From NCBI GenBank assembly GCA_963691655.1, contig OY829330.1, positions 4,430,793 to 4,494,792 of the forward strand: a stretch of 64,000 nucleotides of DNA. Direction: 5' to 3'. Each line of letters begins with the position of its first letter. The stretch's first letter is position 1. A program made the translations under genes and the position numbers. This document shows positions 22,561 to 34,338 of the stretch, piece by piece. The notes under the pieces were generated by a model. That model did not search any database and was not told the origin of the DNA. It worked only from the letters and a program-made list of their open reading frames with translations. The DNA is from Toxonevra muliebris (Eukaryota > Arthropoda > Insecta > Diptera > Pallopteridae).

Positions 22561-23732
22561 AGTCGAAAACAAAGCACTCCAAAAGGCCTTTTAAAGTGCT
22601 TTGTGCAAAGCAAAAAGGTCTTTGCTTTACCACTACTCACCATTACGTTTTTTACATTGCATGTCCTAGGCGATCAGCACAAGAGCGCATAGTAGAATAA
22701 GAGCCATACAGCAGCAATAGCAGTGCTCTCTTTTCTTGCAGACCTATAATCTCTTTTACTCCATTTAACCTCCGCAGTAAGGCTAAGCAAAGCAATACAT
22801 TTTTCAAACGCAGCAAGCAGTGAGACAAAGCAAAGTACCGATAATACTAACAACAAATACGATGTTCGTATTATCATTCTCTTGCTCTGTTTCATAGCAA
22901 GCAGCGATTGAATACTGCTTTGCTTTTGCTTTATTGTGGAGTTTAAATGGAAGAAGAAATTTGTTTTGTTAAAATGAATTATGTACACAAAAATAATGTT
23001 TTATCATTACAAATTTTTATTTTCATTATTGTAATTAAAATATAAAAAAAAATTTTACAAATTAATATTATTAATACATAATACTTACAAAAAAAAGAGC
23101 ATTTTCAACTGCATTTCACAAGCTTTCTTCCACTTATTTTACACTTTCCACTTCTGTTTTTTCTTTTGTTACTAAACGCCTGAAGTGCCTGCTGCTGATA
23201 CAATCTGTAAAATAAAATTTTCTGTATTTTTTTATAAATTTAATAAATAAAAATGATTATTATACAAACCTTTATACACTCGCGCGCCATGTAACCGACA
23301 AGAAATTAAAACAAAAGAACGACATGCAGAAAACAAAACGAGTAACTGAAAAAGCATAATAACCTTACTTCTGCATTGGTGTCAATTTGGAGTTTAAAAA
23401 ATTTGTAAATATATAATGCATTGTACCAATATGAAACCAAACGCAATAAAATTTTAACGCAGAGATCGGGTTAACCGATTTGATACACAAATGTTGAATA
23501 CAGAGAGGCAATAATGCGATAATATGAGCATCAAACACGAAGTTTAACTTTTGATATTCGTATTATCGTTCTCTTGCATTGTTGCAGTGAAGCAGCAGCT
23601 GGCGAGCATAGTGTTTTTATTCAGTCTTCAACCAAAAGAGAAGATTTTATAAAAAACTGCTTCGGAATAAGGTATAATGGAGTGAAAAAAAGATCTTTTA
23701 TTTCACTCCTCTGCAAAGTACTTTCATTTTGT
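22561..23732. mobile_element. Insertion of about 1.1-1.2 kb in the minus-strand retroelement
   Basis: RT sequence stops near 23733 and resumes near 22560, so this block interrupts the frame. Each end carries a near-perfect palindrome: 22570-22603 (CAAAGCACT arms around AAAAGGCCTTTT) and 23679-23709 (GGAGTGAAA arms around AAAAGATCTTTT). TTCGTATTATC plus TTCTCTTGC is repeated directly at ~22865 and ~23557. No ORF of note. No target duplication could be fixed, so limits are approximate. Confidence 0.6.
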
Positions 23733-25230
23733 CCGATTGGGTGGATACAGAGGCATCCTTTCCAGCGAATTTGCTCTTATATGCTTGTCAATCACTTTCT
23801 CCATTGTTTCAAGGACGAAGGAGGTTAGGCTGATAGGCCTAAATGATTTAGGTGAAGTGTAATCCTTCTTACCTATCTTGGGTATGAATGTCACTAGGGC
23901 TCTTCCCCCGCTTCCTGGGATGAACTCCGTAGCTAGGCTACTTCTTGTTTCTTTCCCTCTTTGCAGAAGGGCAGGTATAATGCCATCTGCACCTGGCGAC
24001 TTATATGGCTGGAATGTGCTAATAGCCCATGATAGCCGGGCTACTGAGCAAATTCTCGATGCTATCTTCCAGTCTCCTAGATTAGTTCTATGTCCTTCTG
24101 GGAGTATCCTTTCACCCGTAGCAATTGCTCCGGGAAAATGTGTACTCAGAAGTGTTTTGCTCTTTGTTCTTCGTTGGCGGTGTAGCTACCATCTGGTAGT
24201 TTCAACGCCATCATAGTCTCCACCCTTCCTTTTGCTAATGCTTTATGAATCCTAGCTGCCGCAGGGGTTTCAACTATTTCCTCACATAATTTCCTGAAGT
24301 TGGCTCTTTTTGCCCTCCTTATTTCCTTGTTGTACTCTGTTAGCACTCTGGAGTATTCCTGCCACTCACCCGTACGCTTTGCCCTGGTAAAGAGTTTTCG
24401 CGTATTGGATCTTAGTTTAGACAGTGTCGGGCTCCACCATGTGCCAGAGTCTTTGGTACCTTGGTGTTTTGATCTTTTGTTGACTTGGCAGCTTGAGTGA
24501 TAAGCCTCCAAGACTGCCTCGTTTGCTTTCTTTACTGTGCTTTCTAGCTCTGAGTAGTTTTTGATCCTACTCTTCACTTCGATAGTCTGCAGATTCACTG
24601 ATAGCTTTCTGGTGAATTCTTCCCAGTTTGTTTTCCGTGGGTTTCTCGAAGGAGCTACTGCAACAGTCTCTCCCTCGAGGCCAAATACTATTATCCTATG
24701 ATCAGATAATGATCTTCTTCCCTAGTTTTTGTTACGAAGGTAGGGGTAGTTCCTACGATGTAAAATTCTAGGTCATTACTTATTAAAAATTCTAAAAGGT
24801 ACTCACCCCTAGTGTTTGTGTCACTGCTCCCCCACCAGATGTTGTGCGCGATGGCATCACAGCCTATGAGGAGGGGCAGGGCGTGTTTCCTGCAGTGATC
24901 CACTAGTCGATGCCAGCACTATTGTTCGGTGCTCCCCGTTGATGTTGATGGGAGTCTCAACCGCAACCAGGTCCCGCGTCATGAATTCTGAAATACAAAC
25001 ATAATTAGTACTTTTGCCTAAAAATAAAAAATAAAAGCAAGGGGAATTTCGTGCCTTAGGTCCCATATTACCTTTGTATTTTTATCTTGCAGGCCTCTTA
25101 CCTGCCTCTTATACGTCCAGGGCTCCTGGACCAGCGCTGCCCAAAGGTGTTCTGAGGTGAACCTTCTTGCTATCACAGCTGATGCTGCTTTAGCATGCTG
25201 AATTTTGATTTTGTTGTTGCTGGCCATTTT
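23733..25230 (-). pseudogene. I/LOA-type retrotransposon copy 3, ORF2 5' part (endonuclease, linker, RT start)
   Basis: On the minus strand the endonuclease begins near 25227 (HAKAASAVIARRFTSEHLWA) and continues with a GCDA...WGSSDTNTRGE block near 24850 and GTTPTFVTKTREE near 24720, the exonuclease-endonuclease-phosphatase fold that nicks target DNA. The linker (24598-24146) includes TWWSPTLSKLRSNTRKLFTR. RT motifs follow: PYKSPGADGIIPALLQRGKE near 24000, IPKIGKKDY and FRPISLTSFVLETMEKVID near 23840, stopping at the insertion. Frameshifts break it into pieces. In an active element ORF2 performs target-primed reverse transcription. Confidence 0.85.
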
Positions 25231-25389
25231 CTTACTGACTGGTGGAGGGTGTGCTTTTAGCCAATTCCTCCGTCAGCATTTTCTCTACATCGGAGAGGGA
25301 CATTTCCTCATTCGAATCTTCTTCCTCCACCACAACTACAGAATTGAGGTCTCTCTGAGCTAACTACCGCCCTCCAGCTCTAGCTCCTG

Positions 25390-26520
25390 CGTTGTCAGAG
25401 CCTCCGTCTTCGTCGGGACGGCCCTTTCTGCAGCCTCTGGAGTTTCTTTTCCCTTTCATCCCCTGGAGGTGGGTTCATTCCCTCCGGTACCGAAGCGTCC
25501 TTCGAGTGATGCACTCTCACCTGTCCGAACGTGAAATTGATACTACTGCCGCCCGCCTTGATCTTTTCGAGGGACTCCTCGTCGACGGCAATAGTGATCA
25601 ATTGTCCCTTCTCTACTACTCTCCTAGAGACAATCTTCCAGATTGTGGTGTTGAGTCCCACATTCTGAGCTCTAATAAGCGCTAGAATTTTGGCGTTGTC
25701 CTGCCCCTCGCATCTACGGAGGAATGTGTGGATGGTGAGTGTCTTGGGTATTTCATCCCCAAGACACGTCTTCAACCCCACAAACCTCCATTCTTCCAGA
25801 CACGGGATCGCCTGCTGTTATCATCGCTGCAGTCTATCAGCAGGTATCCCGGCCGGAAGTGGATGCCGTTGAAAATGAGGGGAGCAGTCTAACCCTTTGC
25901 CATTTCGCTAACTACCGCCTCTTCCAGAACCGTCAGATCTTTAGGGCTGAGCAATTGCTGCCGGTATTCCTTCTCTGAGATACCTCAGATACCACTTTAC
26001 GCCAGTCCCACTAAGGCCTCTCCTTAGGGGATCATCCCAGCCAGCGGGTTGTCCTAAGGGGGGCAAGTTGGAGGTCTGGCGTGCCAATAACTTAGGCCTT
26101 GCGCCCTGAGTACCTTTGGTTCCTTCTCCTATTTCCTCATTGGACGACTTCGATGGGGCAGTGATGTTCACTGACCCCTCTTTGCCGCTGAGTGTGGGCT
26201 CAGGACCATCTCTAACTTCCTTCTCTACTGGTGTAGATGATATTCCTCTTTCACCACCAGTGTGCCCCATCTGGACCGACGCCAAACTAGATGGTATTCT
26301 TCAATAATCGCCGCCTGCCCTGACTTGATTCTCTCCTGGGCCGCGCACCGTTGTAGAAGGAATTCTTCTATAACTAGTGCTTGGTCCTGGCAGATCGTTG
26401 AACACTCGGTCCGACGTAGAAGGTCTTCTTCTACCACTTCCTACTGGCAAATCATTGGGGAGGTTATTCCCGCAATATTTGCCTCTTCCTCTGCGGTGTA
26501 GTCCCGCGTGTTTAATTTTG
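25390..26520 (-). pseudogene. I/LOA-type retrotransposon copy 3, ORF1 (nucleic-acid-binding protein)
   Basis: The best block (25781-25395) reads GLKTCLGDEIPKTLTIHTFL, CEGQDNAKILALIRAQNVGL, TTIWKIVSRRVVEKGQLI and INFTFGQVRVH, ending in a basic RRRRR tail. It resembles the ORF1 proteins of LOA-like elements (DUF4780-type, from memory). Upstream, 26285-25941 gives a Gly/Pro/Ser-rich region and 26437-26225 an acidic Gln/Glu-rich start. Stops separate the parts. ORF1 proteins coat element RNA. It precedes ORF2 in the usual order. Confidence 0.7.
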
Positions 26521-26915
26521 TTTGTTTTTTTTTATTTTTTACATCATTTTGGGGTTCGGCCGTTAGCTCGCATCCGAGAATGAAAGCGTCCCGGCCACGA
26601 AATTTTTAGCGGGAAAGGAAAAGGTCGACCTTGGCAGCGCCCGATACCATGGCAAGGCCAAGGTTACTTCCTGAATCGGCCCTGTATCAGGAAGGCGCCG
26701 TCAGAAAACAACCGGATACCCCTGTTTGCAAACCATCCATGAGCACGGTGACGCATGACAATTCTTAGTAACTGCTCCTCAACAGCCTGTCTGACATGGG
26801 TGACCCTACCAGGAAGCAATTGCTTCCCGTCAGCCTAGTCTGTTAGTTCATCACAGTATAAGCCTCCACACCACGTCAAGGTGATTGTCCGAGTGGAGGT
26901 TGCCGATTTAAAGAT
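26521..26915 (-). other. Probable 5' UTR of retrotransposon copy 3
   Basis: This GC-richer block upstream of ORF1 contains the perfect 16-bp palindrome GGAAGCAATTGCTTCC (26812-26827) and CCTCCACTCGG/CACGTCAAGG-type words. It ends at about 26915 where AT-rich DNA resumes, which I take as the 5' end of the element. Confidence 0.5.
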
Positions 26916-27590
26916 ACCCGTAATTTATGGAGACATTTGGATTCCAACACGAAGAAATGCTTAGAGTTTGGCAAGAGAATAGTCGTAAAAGTAATGTTTT
27001 TTTTCAATCAGGCTCTCAAAAAAATATAATAACAATGAACTGAGTTTGTCGAAAAAAGATGAAATTATTGAAAAATACGAAATTTGTTTGGTTTTGTGAA
27101 CAAAAAACTTCTGGGTTGTAACATAATATTGAATTGGTTTAAAGAAAAATATTCAAAGTGAGTTTATACATGCATTTTTATTGCAGGTAATGAAAAATAT
27201 TATGGAAAACCATGTTCAAGTAAAATGGAATGAACTTAGCTCAGTTATGCAGAAGCAAAGGACCGATTGAAGAGAAAGCTGGTAACTGATCTCTCTTAGG
27301 AGAAAAATCACAGTATTGGCTTAATGGTTCATGCTACTACAATTACGGCTAAAAAATCAGAGAGTAAAGATTTTACGTGTGTTGTAAAAAAAATTACGTC
27401 TTCTACAAAATAAGAAAACTACTTCCTTCCAAACAAAGCAAGTTAGATCCACTTCCTCCTGAAGAAACCTTAGCTTTTTTACTTAAAAACGACTTAAGTA
27501 AAAAGCAATATGTTAATATGTTATGAGGTTACTTAGTAAAGAAAGGAATTGTGATATATCCGAACCTTAACGAAATAATTAAATGCAAGC
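26916..27590 (+). pseudogene. Unidentified repeat-encoded protein relic
   Basis: The plus strand carries broken coding text. Around 27235-27330 it reads SYAEAKDRLKRKLVTDLS, and around 27430-27560 KLDPLPPEETLAFLLKNDLS then KKQYVNML. The PPEETLAFLL...LSKKQY block resembles a conserved N-terminal domain of repeated, uncharacterised arthropod proteins I recall, but I cannot name the family. Two or three frameshifts are needed to join the parts. No terminal repeats were found. Confidence 0.4.
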
Positions 27591-28051
27591 AATAACAATA
27601 ATAGATTATATGAAACATTACAATATTTCTTATTTGAGTAGGAGAGGGGTCGCGGGGTTGTGACCCCTAAAATTTTGCCCCTTTACATATTCAAAATTCA
27701 GATATATATCTGCGAAACTGCATGTATACATAGTACGTATATCCAATTTAACTATATATTAAAAGTAGGCGTGGCAATTGACCGATTTTCTCTATTTTCG
27801 CCATAGTTTGATTTCTCGAGTAAATATATCTACTCACCAAATTTTAGCTTTCTATCTATGATACTTTAACAGATATATGCATTTCGAGATTAGCTGTATA
27901 TGGGAAGTGGGCGTGGCACTTATTCGATTTTGCCCATTTTTGTATTTTATTACGAATATGGTACTAGAAGTATATATGTAAAAAGTTTCAGACAAATATC
28001 TCTTTTCTACGACTTTATGCCAAAAAAAATGGTTTTTGGACCTGGCACTAT
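27591..28051. repeat. Old dispersed repeat with GGGCGTGGCA motifs
   Basis: GGCGTGGCA-type words followed by a stretch that resembles 45420-45560 and (inverted) 52760-52930. These look like fragments of one old family; no coding potential. Confidence 0.45.
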
Positions 28052-28328
28052 GGTGAAATAATGTAAAATGGGATAGCAAGATTACAACAATTTCACCTTT
28101 GTGAAAACAACATTTCTTATTGTTGTGTCGGATACCATTAAATATCAAAAGTAGCCTACAACAAGACAATAACATTACATCTTTGTTACTGCAGCTATAA
28201 TGGCAGCATGCTTTGAATGCCAAAATTGAAAAAAAAGTAAACAAATGATCAAAACTAAACAATGATTTTGGCAGCCAATGGTATTGACCACGAAGAAAGA
28301 AGAAGAATGAGTTGCTGTTAACTTCACC
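28052..28328 (-). mobile_element. MITE family C, copy 1 (277 bp)
   Basis: Ends are GGTGAAATAA and TTAACTTCACC. The interior (CATTCTTCTTCTTTCTTCGT on the minus strand, then GGTCAATACCATTGGCTG) matches the copy at 33570-33837 in opposite orientation along its whole length. A chance 191-codon ORF overlaps it. Confidence 0.85.
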
Positions 28329-28412
28329 TTGCATAAATTCTTCTTGGTTCACTGCCAGAAAATTCAAAAATGAGGCTAACCAGAGCAACGCTGCAAACTG
28401 CCACTGCTTTAT

Positions 28413-28603
28413 GGCACAATTATGCATTAGTTATGGAACGTAGCGTAACGAAACGTAGAAATCTATCAAAGATAGAACTTCTCATTGCATTACGATTTCG
28501 GTTATCACTTACACTGACTGCCTATATCACAGATATTTAAATGGCCACACTACGTTCCGTTCCGTAACTTAAGCATAATTATAACTTTATGCATAATTGA
28601 GCC
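28413..28603. mobile_element. Inverted-repeat element with CAATTATGCAT ends
   Basis: CAATTATGCAT (28417) is inverted at 28589-28599, and GTTATGGAACG/CGTTCCGTAAC arms follow. The right-hand 60 bp recur directly at 29391-29455. Confidence 0.6.
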
Positions 28604-28759
28604 TTTACTGCCATGAAGCGCTATTGTAATTTAACCTCTAATTATAGAAACTTAACAGAATTTAGCGACACATAGAGAACTGCCACATAGAATTCTCTTT
28701 CATATATATTTTATGTATTTGATTATAGAAACTTAACAAAACGTAAGGAAACGTTATAG

Positions 28760-28890
28760 TGCGGTCACAGGAGAGTGTATTTCAAGCAAATTTAACATTA
28801 TGTTGAAATGCGTCTGAAATGTGGAATTTCGCCATACAAAAAGTGTCAAATGAAATTCAGCATTTCAGACTCATTTCGTTAAAATCCAAT
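28760..28890 (+). repeat. Dispersed repeat family B, copy 2
   Basis: Inverted match to 10215-10368, sharing GTTGAAATGCGTCTGAAATG, TTTGACA and a GCGGTCAC-GAGAG end. Confidence 0.7.
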
Positions 28891-29097
28891 TGAAAGGCAA
28901 CATTTTTATTTATTTTTATTCACACAAAACACATACGTCACGTAACGTCGATTTTATAATATAAAATACAGATGACTTCAAAAATTCACTCCGGTCCGGT
29001 TGTTCCAACTAAATTGGAATTTAATTCCAAGAAAGTAATTGATAACACTTAAACAATAAATTCCTTTCTTTTCAATTATATTTTCAATTGATATATT

Positions 29098-29290
29098 TTT
29101 AATTATAAAATACAATTCTCTGTAAAGGAATCGAAAATTTTTCCAATTCCATTACCTAGGAATTTAAAAATTTTTAATTACTAATTACAATTCCTTGTAA
29201 TGGAATGGAAACTTTTATCAATTCTATTACCAAGGAATTGAAAACATTAAAGTACAAATTACAATTCCTTGTAATTGGAATTGGGAATGT
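29098..29290. repeat. Tandem repeat, unit about 79 bp, ~2.4 copies
   Basis: TACAATTCYYTGTAA...GGAAT and CAATTCYATTACC-AGGAATT recur in the same order with about 79-bp spacing. Confidence 0.6.
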
Positions 29291-30176
29291 AATGTAATTG
29301 AATTTACCCAGCTCTGGTTACGACCCGGGAGGGGAGGGGTCAAAATTCTTAAAAAATTACGCTACGTAATATGTGAACGGCCCCTTACACGCACTGCCTA
29401 AAGTACAGGTATTTAAGTGGCAGTTGTCAACGTTCCGTTCCGTTACTTAAGTTTTGCTATGCGCTTCCATGCAACGTTAAGTTTCTATAATTAGACCTTT
29501 AGGCTAGAATCTTTACCATAAATGTTCGTCGAACAGGAAACACGAATATCCACAGTGTGACCAGGTTAATTAAAAATAGCGCATATTCTTCAAAAATTTA
29601 TCACCCAAAAGGCTCCAATTTACGTTTACTTTGCTATTTAGTTAAGAATTAAAATCGCAAAGTAAGTAGTAAAAAAAAATTTCAAATTCCATGTGTGATA
29701 TGATATGAAAATTTAGTAAACTCGAATTATAAAGAAAAAATATGGCATTTTTCTTGTTCTTGTTTAGTTCGTGCCCTGTTAAGCTGACGGTCACGGTCAC
29801 ATCATGGGCACGAGTTTTTGTTGCTTCAATGTAAAACGAAATTTTGAGAGAGAGAGAGGGAGAGTAAAATTTTACCACCACGGTCAGCAAATGATTTGGC
29901 TTCTGATGCCGAATCAGGAGATCACAACAGAGTTACGTTGTAAAATTATTAACATAAATTAACGTAAATTTATAAAAATATACGTTTTTTAATAGTTATA
30001 CTTGCAAATAAAATTGAATATGTAAGTAATTATTGTAATATTTGTCATAAATTATTATAATTTAATTCAGAAATATATATTTTTAAGCACTTTCTTATGA
30101 ATTGTTGTGTTTATCCCTCAAAAATATATCTTTTTTTGCATATGCAAAATTTTAGCGCTCTAAATACTTTTACCAT

Positions 30177-32040
30177 GGCCATTTTGAATTTTTTACAAGT
30201 AAAAAGAAAATTTTAGAGATGCGTTTTTTGAAATGAGTACAAAAGAGAGATAGTAGTAGATTATTCATACTACTTTTAATACTTAGTACTAAATTATAAA
30301 TTTTATTTATAATAAAAGAGTATAAATAATGTTGTTTAAATATGTTTTCGTTATTAGCAAATACCTTGAATATGTTAAGAGTTAAAAAATAATATAAAAG
30401 GCAGCAACTAATTATCTCTATATACATGCAATACCATGGAAATTATTTTCTTTTAAATTTTCATATAAAAGTTGAACCATGAAAATACAACGCTGTTGCA
30501 AAAAGAAGAATAGTATAAAACCAAATGTTTTCCCAATTGTCAAAGTTCCTCTTACTTGTCAAAATGCATCTAACTTCTTAATTTTTCTAACTTCTTAACT
30601 TTTTTTGATTTTTTAAAAAAACGCGTTTAGTGTTTTTCGTATATTTTCCGATCCAATTTTGGATTATGCCAATTTATGGTTGGAAACATTTTTTTTTTTT
30701 TGTTATTCCCAAAATGGCCTTATTTTCCGGGTATGAGACACAGCATATCACCGGGTAAAAGACACCACTTAACTAGTGTTTTGATCCAATTTTTTTGTAT
30801 TCTTATCCATGTCAACCCCAAAAAATAAAATCGTCCACGAAATGAATCACATGCAAGCGGCCTATTCATTTATAGTGTGCAAACACTGCGATAGCGACTT
30901 GGATGGAGAAGACGATGACTTAAAGGGAGACGATGAATAAAAAATAAATAAATTTATGTTTATAAATAGTTATGGGGTTTTTACTTAAAATTTTCCAATT
31001 CTTAGTGGATTTTTGTAGGTGGTATAAAAGAGAAAAATATTAAAGAATAGAGTTGAAAAGAGATACGAGGGAGAAAATTGGAAACAACTTTAACGCATAT
31101 TTGTTGTATACTGTTCAAAGCATTTTGTAAAATGAAATGCCTAAACATAATTTGCCTACTATTATTTTGACAGCAATCAGCTGCTCTGACATGAACATGA
31201 ACATTGCTATGAATTGTAGCTAGTCGAGACGCTATGTTAAAGGTATGTTCCAGAAATTAACAAGCAACAAGTTTAGTAAATAAGTTCAAATAAGAAATTG
31301 AGCTAGAGATAATTTTAGAAAGCGCCTCAATAATTTAAATAAGCGCCCAAAAAAAGCGCATTACGTTTTGTGTGTTTTCAACCCATTAATTGACAATGGT
31401 GCGAAAACGCACAATTTGTAAGCTATAAAAATAATCTTTTTGTCTATAAAAATCACACGTTTAATCTATAAAAACTCACTCTTTTAATGGTGTGTTTTCG
31501 GACCATTAGCTGCGTTTTATTCGCCACTTGCTTCTAGTTATGTATAACTAAGTTATGTATAAATAGCAGCGATAATTGTATGGGAAACAACAACAAAGCG
31601 GCAGAGATAACACGTATAATTATAGCTGTTATGCATGGCAGAAGAATTAATAAGGTAGATGCATAAAAGGAACTTTGACAATTGGGAAATCATTTATTTT
31701 GATACTATTCTTCTTTTTGCAACAGAGTTGTATTTTTAAAGTGAAATTTTTAAGTGAGAATTTATAAGAAAATAATTTGCATAGTATTGCATGTATATAG
31801 GGAGAATTAGTTGCTGCTTATATTATTTTATAACGCTTAACATGTTCAAGGTATTTGCTAATAAGAAAAACAAATTTAAATAACATTATTTAAACTTTTT
31901 CTATTATAAATAAAATTTATAATTTAGTACTAAGTAATAAAAGTAGTATTAATAATCTACTACCAACTTACTCTTTTGTTCCCATTTCAAAAAATGCATC
32001 TCTAAAATGTTCCTCTTACTTGTCAAAAATTTAAAATGGC
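30177..32040. repeat. Large inverted repeat, arms about 0.4 kb, spacer about 1 kb
   Basis: Arm 30177-30595 is the reverse complement of 31637-32040 at high identity by eye, with long exact blocks such as TTAGTACTAAATTATAAATT and TTGCAAAAAGAAGAATAGTA. A direct 21-bp repeat (CTCTAAATACTT-TACCATGG, 20/21) flanks the pair at 30158-30178 and 32065-32085. Partial relatives lie at 33890-33955 and 35000-35066. This is a foldback-type structure. Confidence 0.85.
31380..31512. mobile_element. MITE family E, copy 1
   Basis: Starts ACCCATTAATTGACAATGGT and ends with an inverted AATGG-GTTTTCG arm. The central TCTATAAAAA words are repeated. Full-length relative at 46877-46990. Confidence 0.75.
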
Positions 32041-32294
32041 TACTTTTTGAAAAAATGCATCTTTCTCTAAATACTTCTACCATGGCTGTTATGTATACTT
32101 AACAAGTTGTTTAACTACATCAAATTCTACTGTGAACTGCTAATAGCGAAACAAGAAGCATGTCAGTTTGTCAAAAAAAAGAAAAGGAAAATATTTGAAA
32201 TGCCTGACGGTGAAAATAAGTTGAAATAATCGTTAAATATTTTTATAAAGAGTAAAAACTGAAAACAATGCCCGCGATTGACCGCAATGACTGG

Positions 32295-32395
32295 GATCCA
32301 TTAAAATGTTTCAGCTCTAGCTGCTGAGCAGTTTCATTGTGAATAAAATTATAACGAAGAAGAGACTTAACAACTTGGTCGTTTTATTCGCACAG
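32295..32395. repeat. Dispersed repeat also present at 35738-35832
   Basis: CCATTAAAATGTTTCAGCT, GCTGCTGAGCAGTTTCAT and GAAGAAGAGACTT are shared in order and orientation. Confidence 0.75.
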
Positions 32396-32489
32396 CTATT
32401 ATCAATTAAAGGGTTAAATTTCACGCGCTAAACTAAAAAAAATCGCCCAATCGGTGACAAACTGGCAACCTGGTCACACTGGTTACAAC

Positions 32490-33569
32490 CACGCAGTAAC
32501 GTAGATTAATGTCTTCGCATTATGGTTCGTAAATACAGTATAACGCGAGCAGTTGGAGTGAATGGGCGCGCGTCGGTTTCGTAGGATTATTGTGTGCGCA
32601 TACATTTGAAAGGAACGTAGCCTCTACACGCACACAAATTTTATTTTATTTTTTGTGTTTTGTTTTTAGTTTTCTCATCGGTAATAATAATTATTTCTTA
32701 ACAACATATAAATTTTAAATGATAATATATAAGTTGAATGATCTCAGAATTCTTGGTGTTCAAGTGTTAAAAGAATTGAGCGTAAATAAATAAAAAATAT
32801 ATATAATTTAAGTGCTGAGCGATTCTGAGCAATACGTATGTATGACAACACATACATGTGCATATCTTATTTCTAGTTCTCCGAGATTTTTGCCAAAGAA
32901 GTCTATATATAAATGCTTTCCCACGGCGATTTGATCGTTATCATTCTACTATATAATGGCATATTTATGAGAAAGAAAACAACATATCCGCCTATGTGTG
33001 CTGAGTAATAATATATAAAAGTGACATCAACCCAACTCATATGTGTATAAAAGCATACGGTAACGTCACTGAAATGACAGATGGACCATAGTAAAATAAT
33101 AAAGTATGCTGAATACAAAGCTTTGTGCAAAGTAATGTGATTTGTCAAAAATATGTTAAAAAAAAGTCGGAGACAGACTTGGGGGGATTGCATTTCTTCA
33201 TATAAATAGTCACAAGCAAAATATTTTACTTTGTTTTAGTACGTATCTGTTGAAAGTGAAATGCAATTATGCCTTGGAATGTTTAAAATTTAACGTGACA
33301 GAAATTCCAAAAGTTCGTATTTTTAAGAGTACGGAATTCTACCTTGAACTAAGGCTTTTTCAATACAGAGCGAAAGTGTCAAAAACAATTGTTATTATGA
33401 AAATTACCCCAATAATAGTTTTGTAATTTGACACTACCATATTTGTTTATTCACATTTATTATTATTTTGACACTACAACATTTGAAATATTTCATATAA
33501 AGAGAGAGTTTTCAGAGATGACTTCATCCTATTAAATATGCCATGCATAGAAGGCTTAACTATTTCCAA
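32490..33569. other. AT-rich spacer
   Basis: No gene seen. TTTTGACACTAC plus ATTTG is repeated around 33425 and 33470 and loosely at 37925. Confidence 0.4.
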
Positions 33570-33837
33570 GGTGAAGTTACCAGCAACTCATTCTTCTTCT
33601 TTCTTCGTGGTCAATACCATTGGCTGTCAAATCATTCTTTGCTTGTGATTGTTTACTTTTTTTTCCTCATTTTGAGAGTCACTGCATGGCGCCATTATGA
33701 CTGCAACAACAAAGATGTGTTGTTATTGTCTTGTAGGCAGATTTTGAGATTTAATGGTATCTGACGCAACGACAAAGGTGTGTTTTTTTTTTGCAAAGGT
33801 GAAATTGTAATCTTGCTATCACGTACATAATTTCACC
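33570..33837 (+). mobile_element. MITE family C, copy 2 (268 bp)
   Basis: GGTGAAGTTA at the left end and TAATTTCACC at the right end form the TIR. The body matches 28052-28328 in reverse orientation. Confidence 0.85.
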
Positions 33838-34162
33838 ATGACTATTTTGGTAGAGTCAAAAGAACAGTCACAGTCAAAATTAAGAAAGTAACCGGATTTT
33901 GACAAGTAAGACGAACTTCGACAATTTGGGAAAAATTGGTTTTGATACTATTTACATTTAACAATTGAACTATGCGTTTGTTGACGAAAGAAATAGGAAA
34001 ATAAGTCACCGAAGTGAATATATTTGCTGTAAAAAGAAACACCTAATAACTGAAATGTTATAGGGTGGCGCAAAAAAGAGTATTATTCAAGTGTTTCAAG
34101 TGTGCATGCTGCTTTCGGCACTATTACACGCTGCTTGCTGGGTAGATAAATTGCTTACATAG

Positions 34163-34321
34163 TAGCTGTTCTCACGGGCGCCAGCATGAACGCCTGTCTG
34201 AAAGAGAGGTAGAAAAAATTGGTAGTTAGCAAAAGACAGAGGAGTTTCTACCTTTGTCTTACTACCTATTTTTTCTACCTCTCACTTTCAAACAGGCGTT
34301 CATGCTTTCGCCCGTGTTTGG
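34163..34321. mobile_element. MITE family D, copy 1: long hairpin (159 bp)
   Basis: About 60-65 bp at each end are inverted: TAGCTGTTCTCACGGGCG, GCATGAACGCCTGTCTGAAA and GAGGTAGAAAAAAT are mirrored on the right. Only ~30 nt remain as loop. Confidence 0.85.
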
Positions 34322-34338
34322 CATCACCCTATAATGCA

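Larger units (their letters stand above)
28637..29495. mobile_element. 0.86-kb element with perfect 20-bp TIRs, nested repeats inside
   Basis: TCTAATTATAGAAACTTAAC at 28637 is perfectly inverted at 29476-29495. The interior contains repeat B copy 2 and an ATTCC-rich tandem repeat. No transposase ORF. Confidence 0.7.
29559..32480. mobile_element. hAT-like element (about 2.9 kb) with CAGTGTGACCAGGTT ends
   Basis: A 15-bp perfect TIR, CAGTGTGACCAGGTT, lies at 29559 and inverted at about 32466-32480. A third occurrence at 20781 marks another copy. No matching 8-bp target duplication and no transposase are seen; the interior is filled by other repeats, including a large inverted repeat and a MITE. 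It may be a mosaic rather than one element. Confidence 0.55.

Noticed and set aside
27852..28427. 191-codon minus-strand ORF
   Set aside because: It runs through MITE C copy 1 and both its flanks; the other MITE copy does not keep the frame.
29559..32480. Calling one intact hAT element
   Set aside because: Ends match but no 8-bp duplication and no transposase; a mosaic is equally likely, so confidence was kept low.
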